Assembly: GCA_020630975.1 (NCBI GenBank)
Contig: JAHDID010000041.1
Location: 1-53,707, forward strand
DNA: 53,707 nucleotides
Direction: 5' to 3'
Source of the DNA: Verrucomicrobiota bacterium
Lineage (GTDB): Bacteria; Verrucomicrobiota; Verrucomicrobiia; Verrucomicrobiales; DEV007
Shown piece after piece: positions 9,028-16,516 of the stretch (the first letter of the stretch is position 1; every line of letters starts with the position of its first letter). The notes beneath the pieces were generated by a model. That model worked only from the letters and a program-made list of their open reading frames with translations, had not been told where the DNA came from and did no database searches. The translations under genes and the position numbers were made by a program.

Positions 9028-10500
9028 ATGATTTCTCCCAAAACCATATTTTTTATAGTTTGGATATGTCTTCTGTGCAGCGTTGGTCAGGCCGAAAACA
9101 CAACAACACCACCTCTCCGAGTCATGTTCCTTGGCGATTCTCAAAGCCAGAGTGGACTCGGTGAGATCATTGATTCGAGCCTGCGCGAGCGCGGCATCGA
9201 GGTATTCAGCGTCGTCGCTGGTGCATCCACTCCATACCACTGGCTGGATGCCTATCGCGAAATGCCCAGCTACAATGGATACTGGCAAAAGACTCCTATC
9301 ATGGAGAAAGAACGAGCCCACGTCTCTGCCGTGCCAAAGCTCGAGAAAATGGTCGAGTATTTCGCCCCCGACTGCGTCGTGGTGCAGACAGGAGTCAATC
9401 TCTACGCCACGCTCCGCTCCAGACGGCAGACGAGAGCTGAGAACGTCGCTGAAATCGAGAATGTGATGGGCGAGCTCGCCGAAGCCATCAACAAGGCTGG
9501 TGCCAAGCCTTTCTGGATCCTACCTCCCCACTGCCACGAGCTGCGCTACCACATCAGTATGCAGAAGCAGATGCAAGACTCGCTGGAGAAAGGCGTTTCT
9601 GGCTTTGAGGGATCCGTCTTTCGCAGTCTCGATGTGACTAGCTATGATCATTCTTTCCCCCAGCGCGACGGTGTCCACCTGCCAAAAGAGGATGCCCAAG
9701 CATGGGCCGAGATGATCCTGCCTGTGCTGACCGACTATCTCGATAGCCTGGCACCTCACCAGCAGCCGGAGCAAGAGATGATCACCAAAGCGATCCCATC
9801 GATGATCCCTCACGAGCCTCTGCTCCAGCGCGAGGTAGCAGACGGAGAAAGCACGACCATAGCCGCAGCACCTATACCTAGCCCACCGCAGCCTACCGAA
9901 CTAGCTGCCACCACCTCGCCGCAGTCGGGCGCTCAGGAAATAGTCATGGAGATACCCATCTCCCCCCAACCTATCGAGATCGCAGCAGCTGCCATCAGCC
10001 CTCCAGAGCCGGAGCCGGAATCTATCGCCAAACCAGAGGCCGAACCTGCAAAGCCTGAGGATGCGCCCCCCACCACTGCTCAGCCGAGCGAGGAGATGAG
10101 CGAGGCTGCACCTACCGAGGACACTGCGGCCCCCGCTATCACTATCGCTCAGCCAGTGCCCACACCGGAGCCACCGGCCAATCTCGACCTCGACTTGCGA
10201 CTGCTAGCCAAATCAGAAGTCGACAAAGAAACTATCACTGGGGAAGGCAACATCCTCGCGGTCTTTGAGTATGCCGTGGTCAAAGACAAACTCGGTAACT
10301 ACCCGTACGACCGCGTGCGAGTGGCCCATGGCATCGTGTTTGGCAACCGCTTCACCAGTGCCGCCAAACGCCCCGTCGGCTCTACGATATCGCTACGGCT
10401 CGCGCCTAAGGCCAACTACCACGTACTGAGGGAGTGGCGTCTGGAGGATGATCTCGAGCCTGCAGAGGATATGCCGATCTACACCCCGCGACTGGACTAG
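9028..10500 (+). CDS. Secreted SGNH/GDSL hydrolase with Pro/Glu-rich linker
   Basis: A 490-residue exported protein. A signal peptide (MISPKTIFFIVWICLLCSVGQA) precedes an SGNH hydrolase domain at ~30-240. Block I is FLGDSQSQSG with the nucleophile serine, an asparagine lies in QTGVNLYATL, and DGVHLPKEDAQAW is block V with the catalytic Asp and His. Residues ~250-390 are a low-complexity linker rich in P, E, A and I. The C-terminal ~100 residues (from ANLDLDLRLLAKSEV) form a distinct unrecognised domain that includes ILAVFEYAVVKDKLGNYPYDRVRVAHG. Esterase or carbohydrate-deacetylase activity at the cell surface is likely. Confidence 0.85.
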   Translation: MISPKTIFFIVWICLLCSVGQAENTTTPPLRVMFLGDSQSQSGLGEIIDSSLRERGIEVFSVVAGASTPYHWLDAYREMPSYNGYWQKTPIMEKERAHVSAVPKLEKMVEYFAPDCVVVQTGVNLYATLRSRRQTRAENVAEIENVMGELAEAINKAGAKPFWILPPHCHELRYHISMQKQMQDSLEKGVSGFEGSVFRSLDVTSYDHSFPQRDGVHLPKEDAQAWAEMILPVLTDYLDSLAPHQQPEQEMITKAIPSMIPHEPLLQREVADGESTTIAAAPIPSPPQPTELAATTSPQSGAQEIVMEIPISPQPIEIAAAAISPPEPEPESIAKPEAEPAKPEDAPPTTAQPSEEMSEAAPTEDTAAPAITIAQPVPTPEPPANLDLDLRLLAKSEVDKETITGEGNILAVFEYAVVKDKLGNYPYDRVRVAHGIVFGNRFTSAAKRPVGSTISLRLAPKANYHVLREWRLEDDLEPAEDMPIYTPRLD

Positions 10501-10550
10501 GAACTAGACTTTAAACCGAAAGGCACTGGACTTAAGATGCATCGCTGAAG

Positions 10551-10652
10551 CCTCGCGCAAAGGCGCAAAGACCGCAGAGCTAGGGCTTCGCAGTCATTTT
10601 TCAAACAACCTGATCAACCATGGTTTTGCGATCTCTGCGTCTTTGCGCGAGG
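10551..10652. repeat. Inverted interspersed repeat, CTCGCGCAAAG...GCAGAG type
   Basis: The left arm (10551-10580) reads CCTCGCGCAAAG followed by GCGCAAAGACCGCAGAG. The right arm (10628-10652) is its approximate reverse complement, GCGATCTCTGCGTCTTTGCGCGAGG. A further copy lies at 14530-14560. This sequence type is scattered between genes in several bacterial phyla as far as I recall. Confidence 0.75.
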
Positions 10653-10710
10653 TCTTTTTCATATCCCTTGGCAGACTAATCTATAGCGAGGCGCAGCCTC
10701 CAACCCATTT

Positions 10711-10853
10711 GCGTTCATTCGTGTTCATCTGTGTCCATTCGTGTTAGAAAAATAAGAGCAATCAGCAAGGGACTGACTAAATTGAATTACGAGACTTAGG
10801 TGAGGCATTTTTTCTACACAGATGAACACGAATGAACACAGATAAACACGAAT
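10711..10853. repeat. Inverted pair of tandem 18-bp repeats (ATTCGTGTTCATCTGTGT)
   Basis: The plus strand at 10715-10746 carries ATTCGTGTTCATCTGTGT followed by a second partial unit. At 10816-10853 the reverse complement occurs as about two units with small changes (ACACAGATGAACACGAAT then ACACAGATAAACACGAAT). The arms are ~70 bp apart and could fold into a long hairpin. No transposase is adjacent. Confidence 0.75.
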
Positions 10854-10950
10854 CTGATAGGCCTCCGCAGAATTTGATTCGGGCGCTCATGTTTCGATTT
10901 ATAAAAGAATCACGGGCTGAGAGCTTTACTCCCCACTACCGGCTCTGAAA

Positions 10951-11907
10951 CTAGTGGCCTTCGGCTTTAAACCGCTCGAATGCCTCTGGCAGCGGCGCTG
11001 CAAAAGTACAGGTCTCGCTACTCTCGGGGTGGCGAATGCTGAGCCGGGCGGCGTGCAGCATGAGCCGGTCGACCTTGGGCTTCTGGCGTTTCAGCTGGGC
11101 ATAGATCGAGTCGCCCAGTATCGGGCAGCGCAGACACTCGCGCATATGCACGCGGATCTGATGGGTCCTGCCCGTATGGATCTGGCAGTCTACCCAGGCC
11201 CAGGGATCGCCCGTCTCACTCTGCGCGGAGACTCGATAGTCAGTGATCGCCGACTTGCCTGCTGGAGGCTCTACCACCGCCATCCGCTGCCGATGCACCG
11301 GGTGGCGGCCGATGTGATTCTCCAGCCGCCCCTCCGCCGTCATTGGGATCCCAGCGGTGATGGCGATGTAGTGTTTCTCCGTCTGCCGCCCGGAAAACTG
11401 GGCCACCAGCGACTCGTAGGCGAGATCCGACTTCGCCGCTACTAGGCAGCCAGAGGTCTCCTTGTCGAGTCGGTGTACGATGCCCGGCCGCCCTTCATCG
11501 GCCAACTCGCTCAGACGCCCATCGCAGTGGTGGAGCAGCGCATTCACCAGCGTACCGCTATCATTGCCAGCGCCGGGGTGCACCACCATACCGGGGGCTT
11601 TGTTGATCACGATGATGTGCTCGTCCTCATACAAAACCTCCAGCGGAATGTCCTCTGGCTGGACCTCTAGCGTATCGCTAGCCGCAGGCGCCGTGAAGTG
11701 GATCTCATCCCCTGCAGATACCGCGATCCGCGGCTTCACCTGCTTACCATTGAGAGTGGCCAGGCCTTTTTTGATGCAGTCTTGCACGGCGCTACGCGAC
11801 ATTTCGATGCCTTGCTGCCTCAGCACCTCAGGTAGCACTTGGTCGAGGCGTTTGCCCGCCATACCCGCATCCGCGACGACTTGCACGCTTTGCTCATCCA
11901 CATTCAT
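10951..11907 (-). CDS. rluD: RluA/RluD-family 23S rRNA pseudouridine synthase
   Basis: A 318-residue enzyme using the start at 11907 (MNVDEQSVQVVADAG); the longer frame to 12006 adds 33 residues unlike the family. An S4 RNA-binding domain occupies ~15-80 (AGKRLDQVLPEVLRQ). The catalytic domain follows, with the signature HRLDKETSGCLV carrying the catalytic Asp, and CQIHTGRTHQIRVHM near the end as the conserved RNA-contact motif. Length and architecture match RluD, which makes pseudouridines in helix 69 of 23S rRNA; RluC-like paralogs cannot be excluded. It is transcribed away from the thioredoxin-like gene. Confidence 0.9.
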   Translation of the reverse strand: MNVDEQSVQVVADAGMAGKRLDQVLPEVLRQQGIEMSRSAVQDCIKKGLATLNGKQVKPRIAVSAGDEIHFTAPAASDTLEVQPEDIPLEVLYEDEHIIVINKAPGMVVHPGAGNDSGTLVNALLHHCDGRLSELADEGRPGIVHRLDKETSGCLVAAKSDLAYESLVAQFSGRQTEKHYIAITAGIPMTAEGRLENHIGRHPVHRQRMAVVEPPAGKSAITDYRVSAQSETGDPWAWVDCQIHTGRTHQIRVHMRECLRCPILGDSIYAQLKRQKPKVDRLMLHAARLSIRHPESSETCTFAAPLPEAFERFKAEGH

Positions 11908-12021
11908 CAGAGAATCGTGGAGTTGAGCTTGATTTTTACCACTGAATTCGCCATAAAACTTGTCCCGATCGAGCGTTTGATAACAAGACCTAGATAGGGG
12001 CACCACGACTACCCAGACAGT

Positions 12022-12987
12022 ATGGCTCGACAGCGATTTACATTTCCTTCTTTTCAGCGACTAGCCTGTTGGCTTTTCGCCCTCTCCAGCGCATCTCTCT
12101 TCCTGCAGGCTCAGGAGGCAGAGCCCCCAGTGTGGCACAGCCGCTACCAGCCTGCGGTCGATGCGGCCAATGCTGAGGGCAAAAGCATCATGGTGGTCTT
12201 CACCGGCTCGGAGTGGATCGATATCTGCAAAAAGTTTGAGGCCGATATCCTCTCGCAAAAAGTCTTCACCGACGCGGTTCGGAAAAAATATGTGCTGCTG
12301 AAGCTCGAGTACCCCGAGGACAATCGGCTATCCGCCGAGCTGGCCAAGGAGTACCAACTGCTGAAAGACGCCTACCGGGTGCGTGGTTTTCCCACAGTGC
12401 TGGTGACCGACCAGAAAGGTCTACCGTTTGGCATGAATGGCTACCAACCGATCCCAGCAGAGCGCTATGCCCAAGTGATGCTAGCTCTGCACAAAGGCCG
12501 CGAGATCCGCGATGCGGCGATGTCCAAGGCGGCTAACCAGACCGGTGTCGACCGCGCCAAAACGCTAGTCGATGCGATACCCGACCTCCCTGGCACCCTG
12601 TCTGCACGCTACTACCGCAAAGTGATAGAAGAAGTCATCGCTCTCGATCCCGAAGACGAGACCGGCTACCAAAAGGCCTTTCAGCGCCAGCTAGCCGATG
12701 TCGACTACTCCTCACTGATGCAGCGCCTCGGAGCCGATGTGCAATACGCGGCGATGCTCGATGCCACCGACAAATACATCCAAGAACAGGACCTAAAAGG
12801 CGAACTCCTGCAGAAAGCTCTACTCAACAAACTCGGCGTCCAGCAGAAGCAGCGCGACATCAAAGCGATGATCGAGACACTGCTCAGCATCGTGCAAGTC
12901 GACTCCAAATCCCACTTCGGACAGAGCGCTCAAAAGATGCTAAACAACTTAAGAGCCAAAAAAATTCAGGACTCATTAGCCAAATGA
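12022..12987 (+). CDS. Exported thioredoxin-like protein with a single active-site cysteine
   Basis: A 321-residue protein with a signal peptide (to about SLFLQAQ) and a thioredoxin_7-like fold at ~45-155: SIMVVFTGSEWIDICKKFEADIL, then KYVLLKLEYP, then VRGFPTVLVTDQKG with the cis-proline. The usual W-C-x-x-C becomes W-I-D-I-C, leaving only the second cysteine, so dithiol exchange is unlikely. The C-terminal half (~170-321) is helical, with TPR-like spacing and no recognised motif. A chaperone-like, peroxidase-like or scaffolding role in the periplasm is possible. Confidence 0.75.
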   Translation: MARQRFTFPSFQRLACWLFALSSASLFLQAQEAEPPVWHSRYQPAVDAANAEGKSIMVVFTGSEWIDICKKFEADILSQKVFTDAVRKKYVLLKLEYPEDNRLSAELAKEYQLLKDAYRVRGFPTVLVTDQKGLPFGMNGYQPIPAERYAQVMLALHKGREIRDAAMSKAANQTGVDRAKTLVDAIPDLPGTLSARYYRKVIEEVIALDPEDETGYQKAFQRQLADVDYSSLMQRLGADVQYAAMLDATDKYIQEQDLKGELLQKALLNKLGVQQKQRDIKAMIETLLSIVQVDSKSHFGQSAQKMLNNLRAKKIQDSLAK

Positions 12988-13075
12988 GCCAATAATTTTC
13001 AGATTTGTGCTATATTTTTGTGACTCGGTTCGTCCAAGGATGAGGCGTAGTTAACAAACACCTCCGCACAAACAC

Positions 13076-13957
13076 ATGATCCTACGGCACAAACACATAA
13101 CCCAGCGTTTGTTTTTTCCTGTCTGCAGCGCTGCCATCCTACTCACCTGCCCTTTCGCTCACAGCCAACGAGCGGAGGACATCAAATTTGCACCCGAGAA
13201 GATCCCGACCATACCTGGCCACGGGATGACCAAAGCGGAGTACCCATTCGATCACACAGGCTACTACCGCACCGATTGGGTCAGCACTTGGATTATCTCG
13301 CCGGTTTCCTCATCGGTCACCCTGCGCCACCCGATCTCACCCAACTCCAAGGAGCACTCGAACTACAAGATCAATCAGCGCCTCGCCGAGCAAGAGCGCC
13401 TGCGCAAGCAGTTGTTCAGCGCCAAAGAAGATCTGCAGAAAGCACGCCCGATCAGCCCACCTCCGGTGAAGGCTCAGCCCGTGCCTGCAGGCCCCAGTCT
13501 GAATATGACCCAGACTCCAAATGCACCGACCTACGGCCCCCGAGCTGCCAATGCTGGCCAGCAGATCGCGATCATCTCAGAGGCAGAGGCCAAAAGACAG
13601 GGCTACATCGGGCCCTATGCCAAGATGCAAGCAGCTCGCCGCAGACTGCCATCGATCCCATCTTTTCAATCTCTGACCAAGATGCTGCCGGGCAACCAGC
13701 CATCAGTGGTTCGTGCAGCTCTGCCTGCCACCAGCTCTACAGCCGTCGCTCCACAGGTCGTCCGTGCCAAAGCGATGCCCACCATCCTATCGACGCCACC
13801 ACCGGCAGAGTCATTCCACCGCGTGGATCAGGGAGATACGCTTTTCAACATCAGCCAGCGCTATGGCATGTCGGTCGAGAGTCTCAAGCAAGCCAATGGC
13901 CTGAAGTCCAATCTGATCAAGATCGGGCAGAATCTACGCGTCACCCGAAACGGGTAA
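13076..13957 (+). CDS. Exported LysM-domain protein
   Basis: A 293-residue protein with an N-terminal signal peptide (CSAAILLTCPFAHSQ). The middle is Pro/Ala/Gln-rich. One LysM module ends the protein: VDQGDTLFNISQRYGMSVESL followed by NGLKSNLIKIGQNLRV. LysM binds peptidoglycan, so the protein is probably held in the cell wall. The stop codon is immediately followed by the ATG of the next gene with no spacing, so the two are almost certainly translationally coupled and may act together at the envelope. Confidence 0.85.
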   Translation: MILRHKHITQRLFFPVCSAAILLTCPFAHSQRAEDIKFAPEKIPTIPGHGMTKAEYPFDHTGYYRTDWVSTWIISPVSSSVTLRHPISPNSKEHSNYKINQRLAEQERLRKQLFSAKEDLQKARPISPPPVKAQPVPAGPSLNMTQTPNAPTYGPRAANAGQQIAIISEAEAKRQGYIGPYAKMQAARRRLPSIPSFQSLTKMLPGNQPSVVRAALPATSSTAVAPQVVRAKAMPTILSTPPPAESFHRVDQGDTLFNISQRYGMSVESLKQANGLKSNLIKIGQNLRVTRNG

Positions 13958-14461
13958 ATGGATTGGCCGCCTGATCCCAAAAGCTGGCTCGAGTATCCGG
14001 CTGAGTGCCTCTGGTATCTGATACCTGGGCTCTTATATCATGCGGCTATCCTACTCGCCTCTCCCCTCCTCATAGCGATAGTGCGTGTCCTGACTCGCTA
14101 TCGACCACGATCTTCGACTACCCTGATTTTTCAAGGCTACCTACTGCTAGCTGCGATGATCGTGAACGGAGTTTGGAGCTGCGCAGTGTGGGGACACCTC
14201 TATTGGAGCGTCGATTACACAGCCGATTTTTCCGTCTTTCTTCCCATCACCACTAATCAGATTGAGTACAGCTGGGAGCAGATCGCAGGTGGACTAAACG
14301 GGATTACCCTGACTCAACTGAACGTGATCTGGGCGATTTTCGCCGCATCCGCCTGGTTGCTGTCCTTTGTGGCGACTTGGCTCACCATACGTATAAAGCC
14401 ATCCTTTAATCCCAACCAAACCCCACCCTGCTCTAGAAAAACGTGTCCCTCTACGAGCTAA
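13958..14461 (+). CDS. Membrane protein coupled to the LysM protein
   Basis: A 167-residue protein I do not recognise. Three hydrophobic segments are visible: ~18-46 (LWYLIPGLLYHAAILLASPLL), ~60-82 (GYLLLAAMIVNGVWSCAVWGHLYW) and ~122-146 (LNVIWAIFAASAWLLSFVATW). The N-terminus is acidic and rich in Trp and Pro, and the C-terminus (KPSFNPNQTPPCSRKT) is basic and Pro-rich. The ATG directly abuts the TAA of the LysM gene. The last codons overlap a 21-nt sequence that is repeated 185 bp downstream. Confidence 0.65.
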   Translation: MDWPPDPKSWLEYPAECLWYLIPGLLYHAAILLASPLLIAIVRVLTRYRPRSSTTLIFQGYLLLAAMIVNGVWSCAVWGHLYWSVDYTADFSVFLPITTNQIEYSWEQIAGGLNGITLTQLNVIWAIFAASAWLLSFVATWLTIRIKPSFNPNQTPPCSRKTCPSTS

Positions 14462-14529
14462 GTTCAACAGAGGAACTCAAACGCCCCAGTCGTGTAATCA
14501 TACAGATTTTTTCGGCTGGTTTACCTTAG

Positions 14530-14565
14530 CTTTGCGACCTTTGCGTCTTTGCGCGAGGCGCCAGT
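14530..14565. repeat. Single copy of the GCGCAAAG-type interspersed repeat
   Basis: CTTTGCGACCTTTGCGTCTTTGCGCGAGG-like sequence, the same family as the inverted pair at 10551-10652. It lies between two convergent genes. Confidence 0.7.
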
Positions 14566-14635
14566 AATGCCTACAGCTATTAGCCAAGCGAGAGACGGGC
14601 TTCGGCAAGGAGGATGATAGGGATAAGATACGTAT

Positions 14636-16048
14636 CTACGAGCTCAGTTCAGCAGAAGCACTACCTGAAGCATGCTTCTCTCCAGACTCAGGCTTACTAC
14701 TACGACTATTGCCTGCCGCTGTCTGGGCCGAGATCTTTTCTTCGGCAGCTTGGCTGGCACAGACGGAAGATTTATCAGTCGCTGCCGCAAAGGCATGAAA
14801 AAATGCGTCGAGATTCTGGACCTGGGTTGCCTCGAGGTTCGCAGTAGGAGTGGCGAGTAGATGCGTCAGTTCTTGCGACCACTTACTGGTGTTTTCGCTC
14901 AGGGTCGCGGGTGACGTCTCCCACACATCACAGTAGTCTGTTACTCGGCGATCTAGGCATGGCAGATTGATCGCAGCCTTTCCGCAGCTGGACGCCAAAA
15001 TCCTAGTATCGAGACAGCCGGAAAGAGTCAGCTCCGCATCGCTCACCAGAGCAACCAATGGCCATAGAGAATTATTGTCGGCCCAGATTCCGTCCGGTAG
15101 AGCGGACTGCCACTGCTGCTGAGTATAGACGGCCCCTTCGCCGATGCCCTTTGCCGAGCAAAGCACGATACTAAGCCCCTGAGCGGCAGCCATCTCTTGA
15201 GCCGCTTTTGCCACAGGAGCGATCATGGATTCGGGAATATCACCAACCTCCAAAAGCATCCAGCCCTGAGTAGTAGAAGCCTGGCTGACTACCTTGTCAT
15301 AGCAAAGAGACTCGCGGCCCGCCTCGATCTGCTCACTGCACAGAGCCTGTATAGCTACCAACTCACAAGGCATCTGCTGCACGGCGATACCTCGATTGGA
15401 GAAAAAGCTCTCCGCGCGACTACCGCTGACTCCAGCAAAGGCAGCCTCGCCCAGACAAAAGACCAAATGCTCCTCCTGCTCCTCCTCGAGAATCGACGGC
15501 TCGGGTAGTCGTACTCCGAAAAACACCGACTCTGCTCCTGCGTAACAGCCCTCAGCACTGAGCACATAGGCTAGCGAGGCTGTCTGGCCAGAGCGTCGGC
15601 GCACATACTTTTCCATCTCATCTCTGGCTGCCATCTGCACGATGGTGGTGAACTGCCCATGGTCGCCGCCCTCTACCGCCTGATGAAAACTAGAGACCAA
15701 GCCAGAGAGCATCGAGCTGCCGCCCATGTGGACGAGACACATCTCCTCGCTTTCGGAGACATCCCAGACCGCTTCGCCATAGTTTTTCACGCAGTGGCCG
15801 CCGATCGGCGACAGATCTTTCGACACCAATCCTAGGCAACTCAACTTGTCGAATTGAGTCAGAGCCTGATACACATGTGGACGAAGCAGATCGCCCATTC
15901 TGCGATGATCGGAAGCCCCCACTAGCAGACCGTGCTTTTGGCCTTTCCCAGGCCTACGGCTACTACCGCTACCAGGCTGGTCGTTTTCACTAATTCGTTT
16001 CGAAAACAGGGATATGGGATGGCGTGGCGGCATACCGCAAGCTGCCAT
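14636..16048 (-). CDS. Polysaccharide pyruvyltransferase-like protein
   Basis: A 470-residue cytoplasmic protein. The pattern of segments resembles the PS_pyruv_trans (WcaK/CsaB) fold. HGLLVGASDHRRMGDLL is the N-terminal glycine/aspartate loop. CLVHMGGSSMLSG comes next, then FFGVRLPEPS at the position of the family's VR..S motif. GWMLLEVGD opens the second half, and LWPLVALVSDAELTLSGCLDTRILASSCGKAAINL-type spacing matches the conserved 'sD..i..R.H...la...g.P.i' block, though the usual H is not obvious. The C-terminal ~50 residues are low-complexity S/A/E. If the assignment is right, it would act on surface glycans. The start is uncertain (16048, or 16030). Confidence 0.5.
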   Translation of the reverse strand: MAACGMPPRHPISLFSKRISENDQPGSGSSRRPGKGQKHGLLVGASDHRRMGDLLRPHVYQALTQFDKLSCLGLVSKDLSPIGGHCVKNYGEAVWDVSESEEMCLVHMGGSSMLSGLVSSFHQAVEGGDHGQFTTIVQMAARDEMEKYVRRRSGQTASLAYVLSAEGCYAGAESVFFGVRLPEPSILEEEQEEHLVFCLGEAAFAGVSGSRAESFFSNRGIAVQQMPCELVAIQALCSEQIEAGRESLCYDKVVSQASTTQGWMLLEVGDIPESMIAPVAKAAQEMAAAQGLSIVLCSAKGIGEGAVYTQQQWQSALPDGIWADNNSLWPLVALVSDAELTLSGCLDTRILASSCGKAAINLPCLDRRVTDYCDVWETSPATLSENTSKWSQELTHLLATPTANLEATQVQNLDAFFHAFAAATDKSSVCASQAAEEKISAQTAAGNSRSSKPESGEKHASGSASAELSS

Positions 16049-16118
16049 CTATCATTAACTTTACAAACCTTAATTATATGAAAATTACGAATATAATTTA
16101 TTTTTGTAATTCTCTGAA

Positions 16119-16379
16119 TTAATCCACAAATCCTGATAATTCCGCAGCATTGAGCTCTGCGTTGATGATCTCCTCGCGCTCGACTGCGACACACAACCCC
16201 CAAACCATGGCGGCCAAGACCAAGGGCTTAGCCCACAGACTGATAGGGCTACGTTTATCAGGAAAATCCTCCAACTTGCCACCATACATCATCCAACGGC
16301 GTTGCTGCTGAACGCGGTTCAAATGCTCGGCTAACACCGCCAAGAAAAAGGCAAAGAGGGCTAAGCAAAGGTTAATCAT
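16119..16379 (-). CDS. Small hypothetical membrane protein
   Basis: An 86-residue protein with two hydrophobic segments, MINLCLALFAFFLAVLAEHL at the N-terminus and SLWAKPLVLAAMVWGLCVAV at ~47-66, separated by a basic segment (NRVQQQRRWMMYGGK). I do not recognise it. It is chosen over two overlapping minus-strand frames because it alone shows a sensible membrane topology. It lies just upstream of the pyruvyltransferase-like gene on the same strand. Confidence 0.5.
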   Translation of the reverse strand: MINLCLALFAFFLAVLAEHLNRVQQQRRWMMYGGKLEDFPDKRSPISLWAKPLVLAAMVWGLCVAVEREEIINAELNAAELSGFVD

Positions 16380-16516
16380 GACTACAATCTACGTTACACA
16401 CAGGATGCTTTCTACTTATTTTGAGAATCTCGCACAAGCTGCGACTCATTTTTGAAAATATCAAAAATTTAGTGAATTGTCCAGCTTTTTGTGACTATTT
16501 TAAAAAATCATAATCA

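Larger units (their letters stand above)
10501..10950. other. Gene-free stretch carrying two families of interspersed repeats
   Basis: No gene is visible in these 450 bases between two convergent genes. The space is filled by two inverted repeat pairs, described as separate entries: a 'cgcgcaaag...gcagag' type and an 18-bp 'attcgtgttcatctgtgt' type. Confidence 0.75.

Noticed and set aside
16085-16285. Alternative minus-strand frames overlapping the small membrane protein
   Set aside because: They lack any recognisable feature, while the frame at 16119-16379 shows two good membrane segments.
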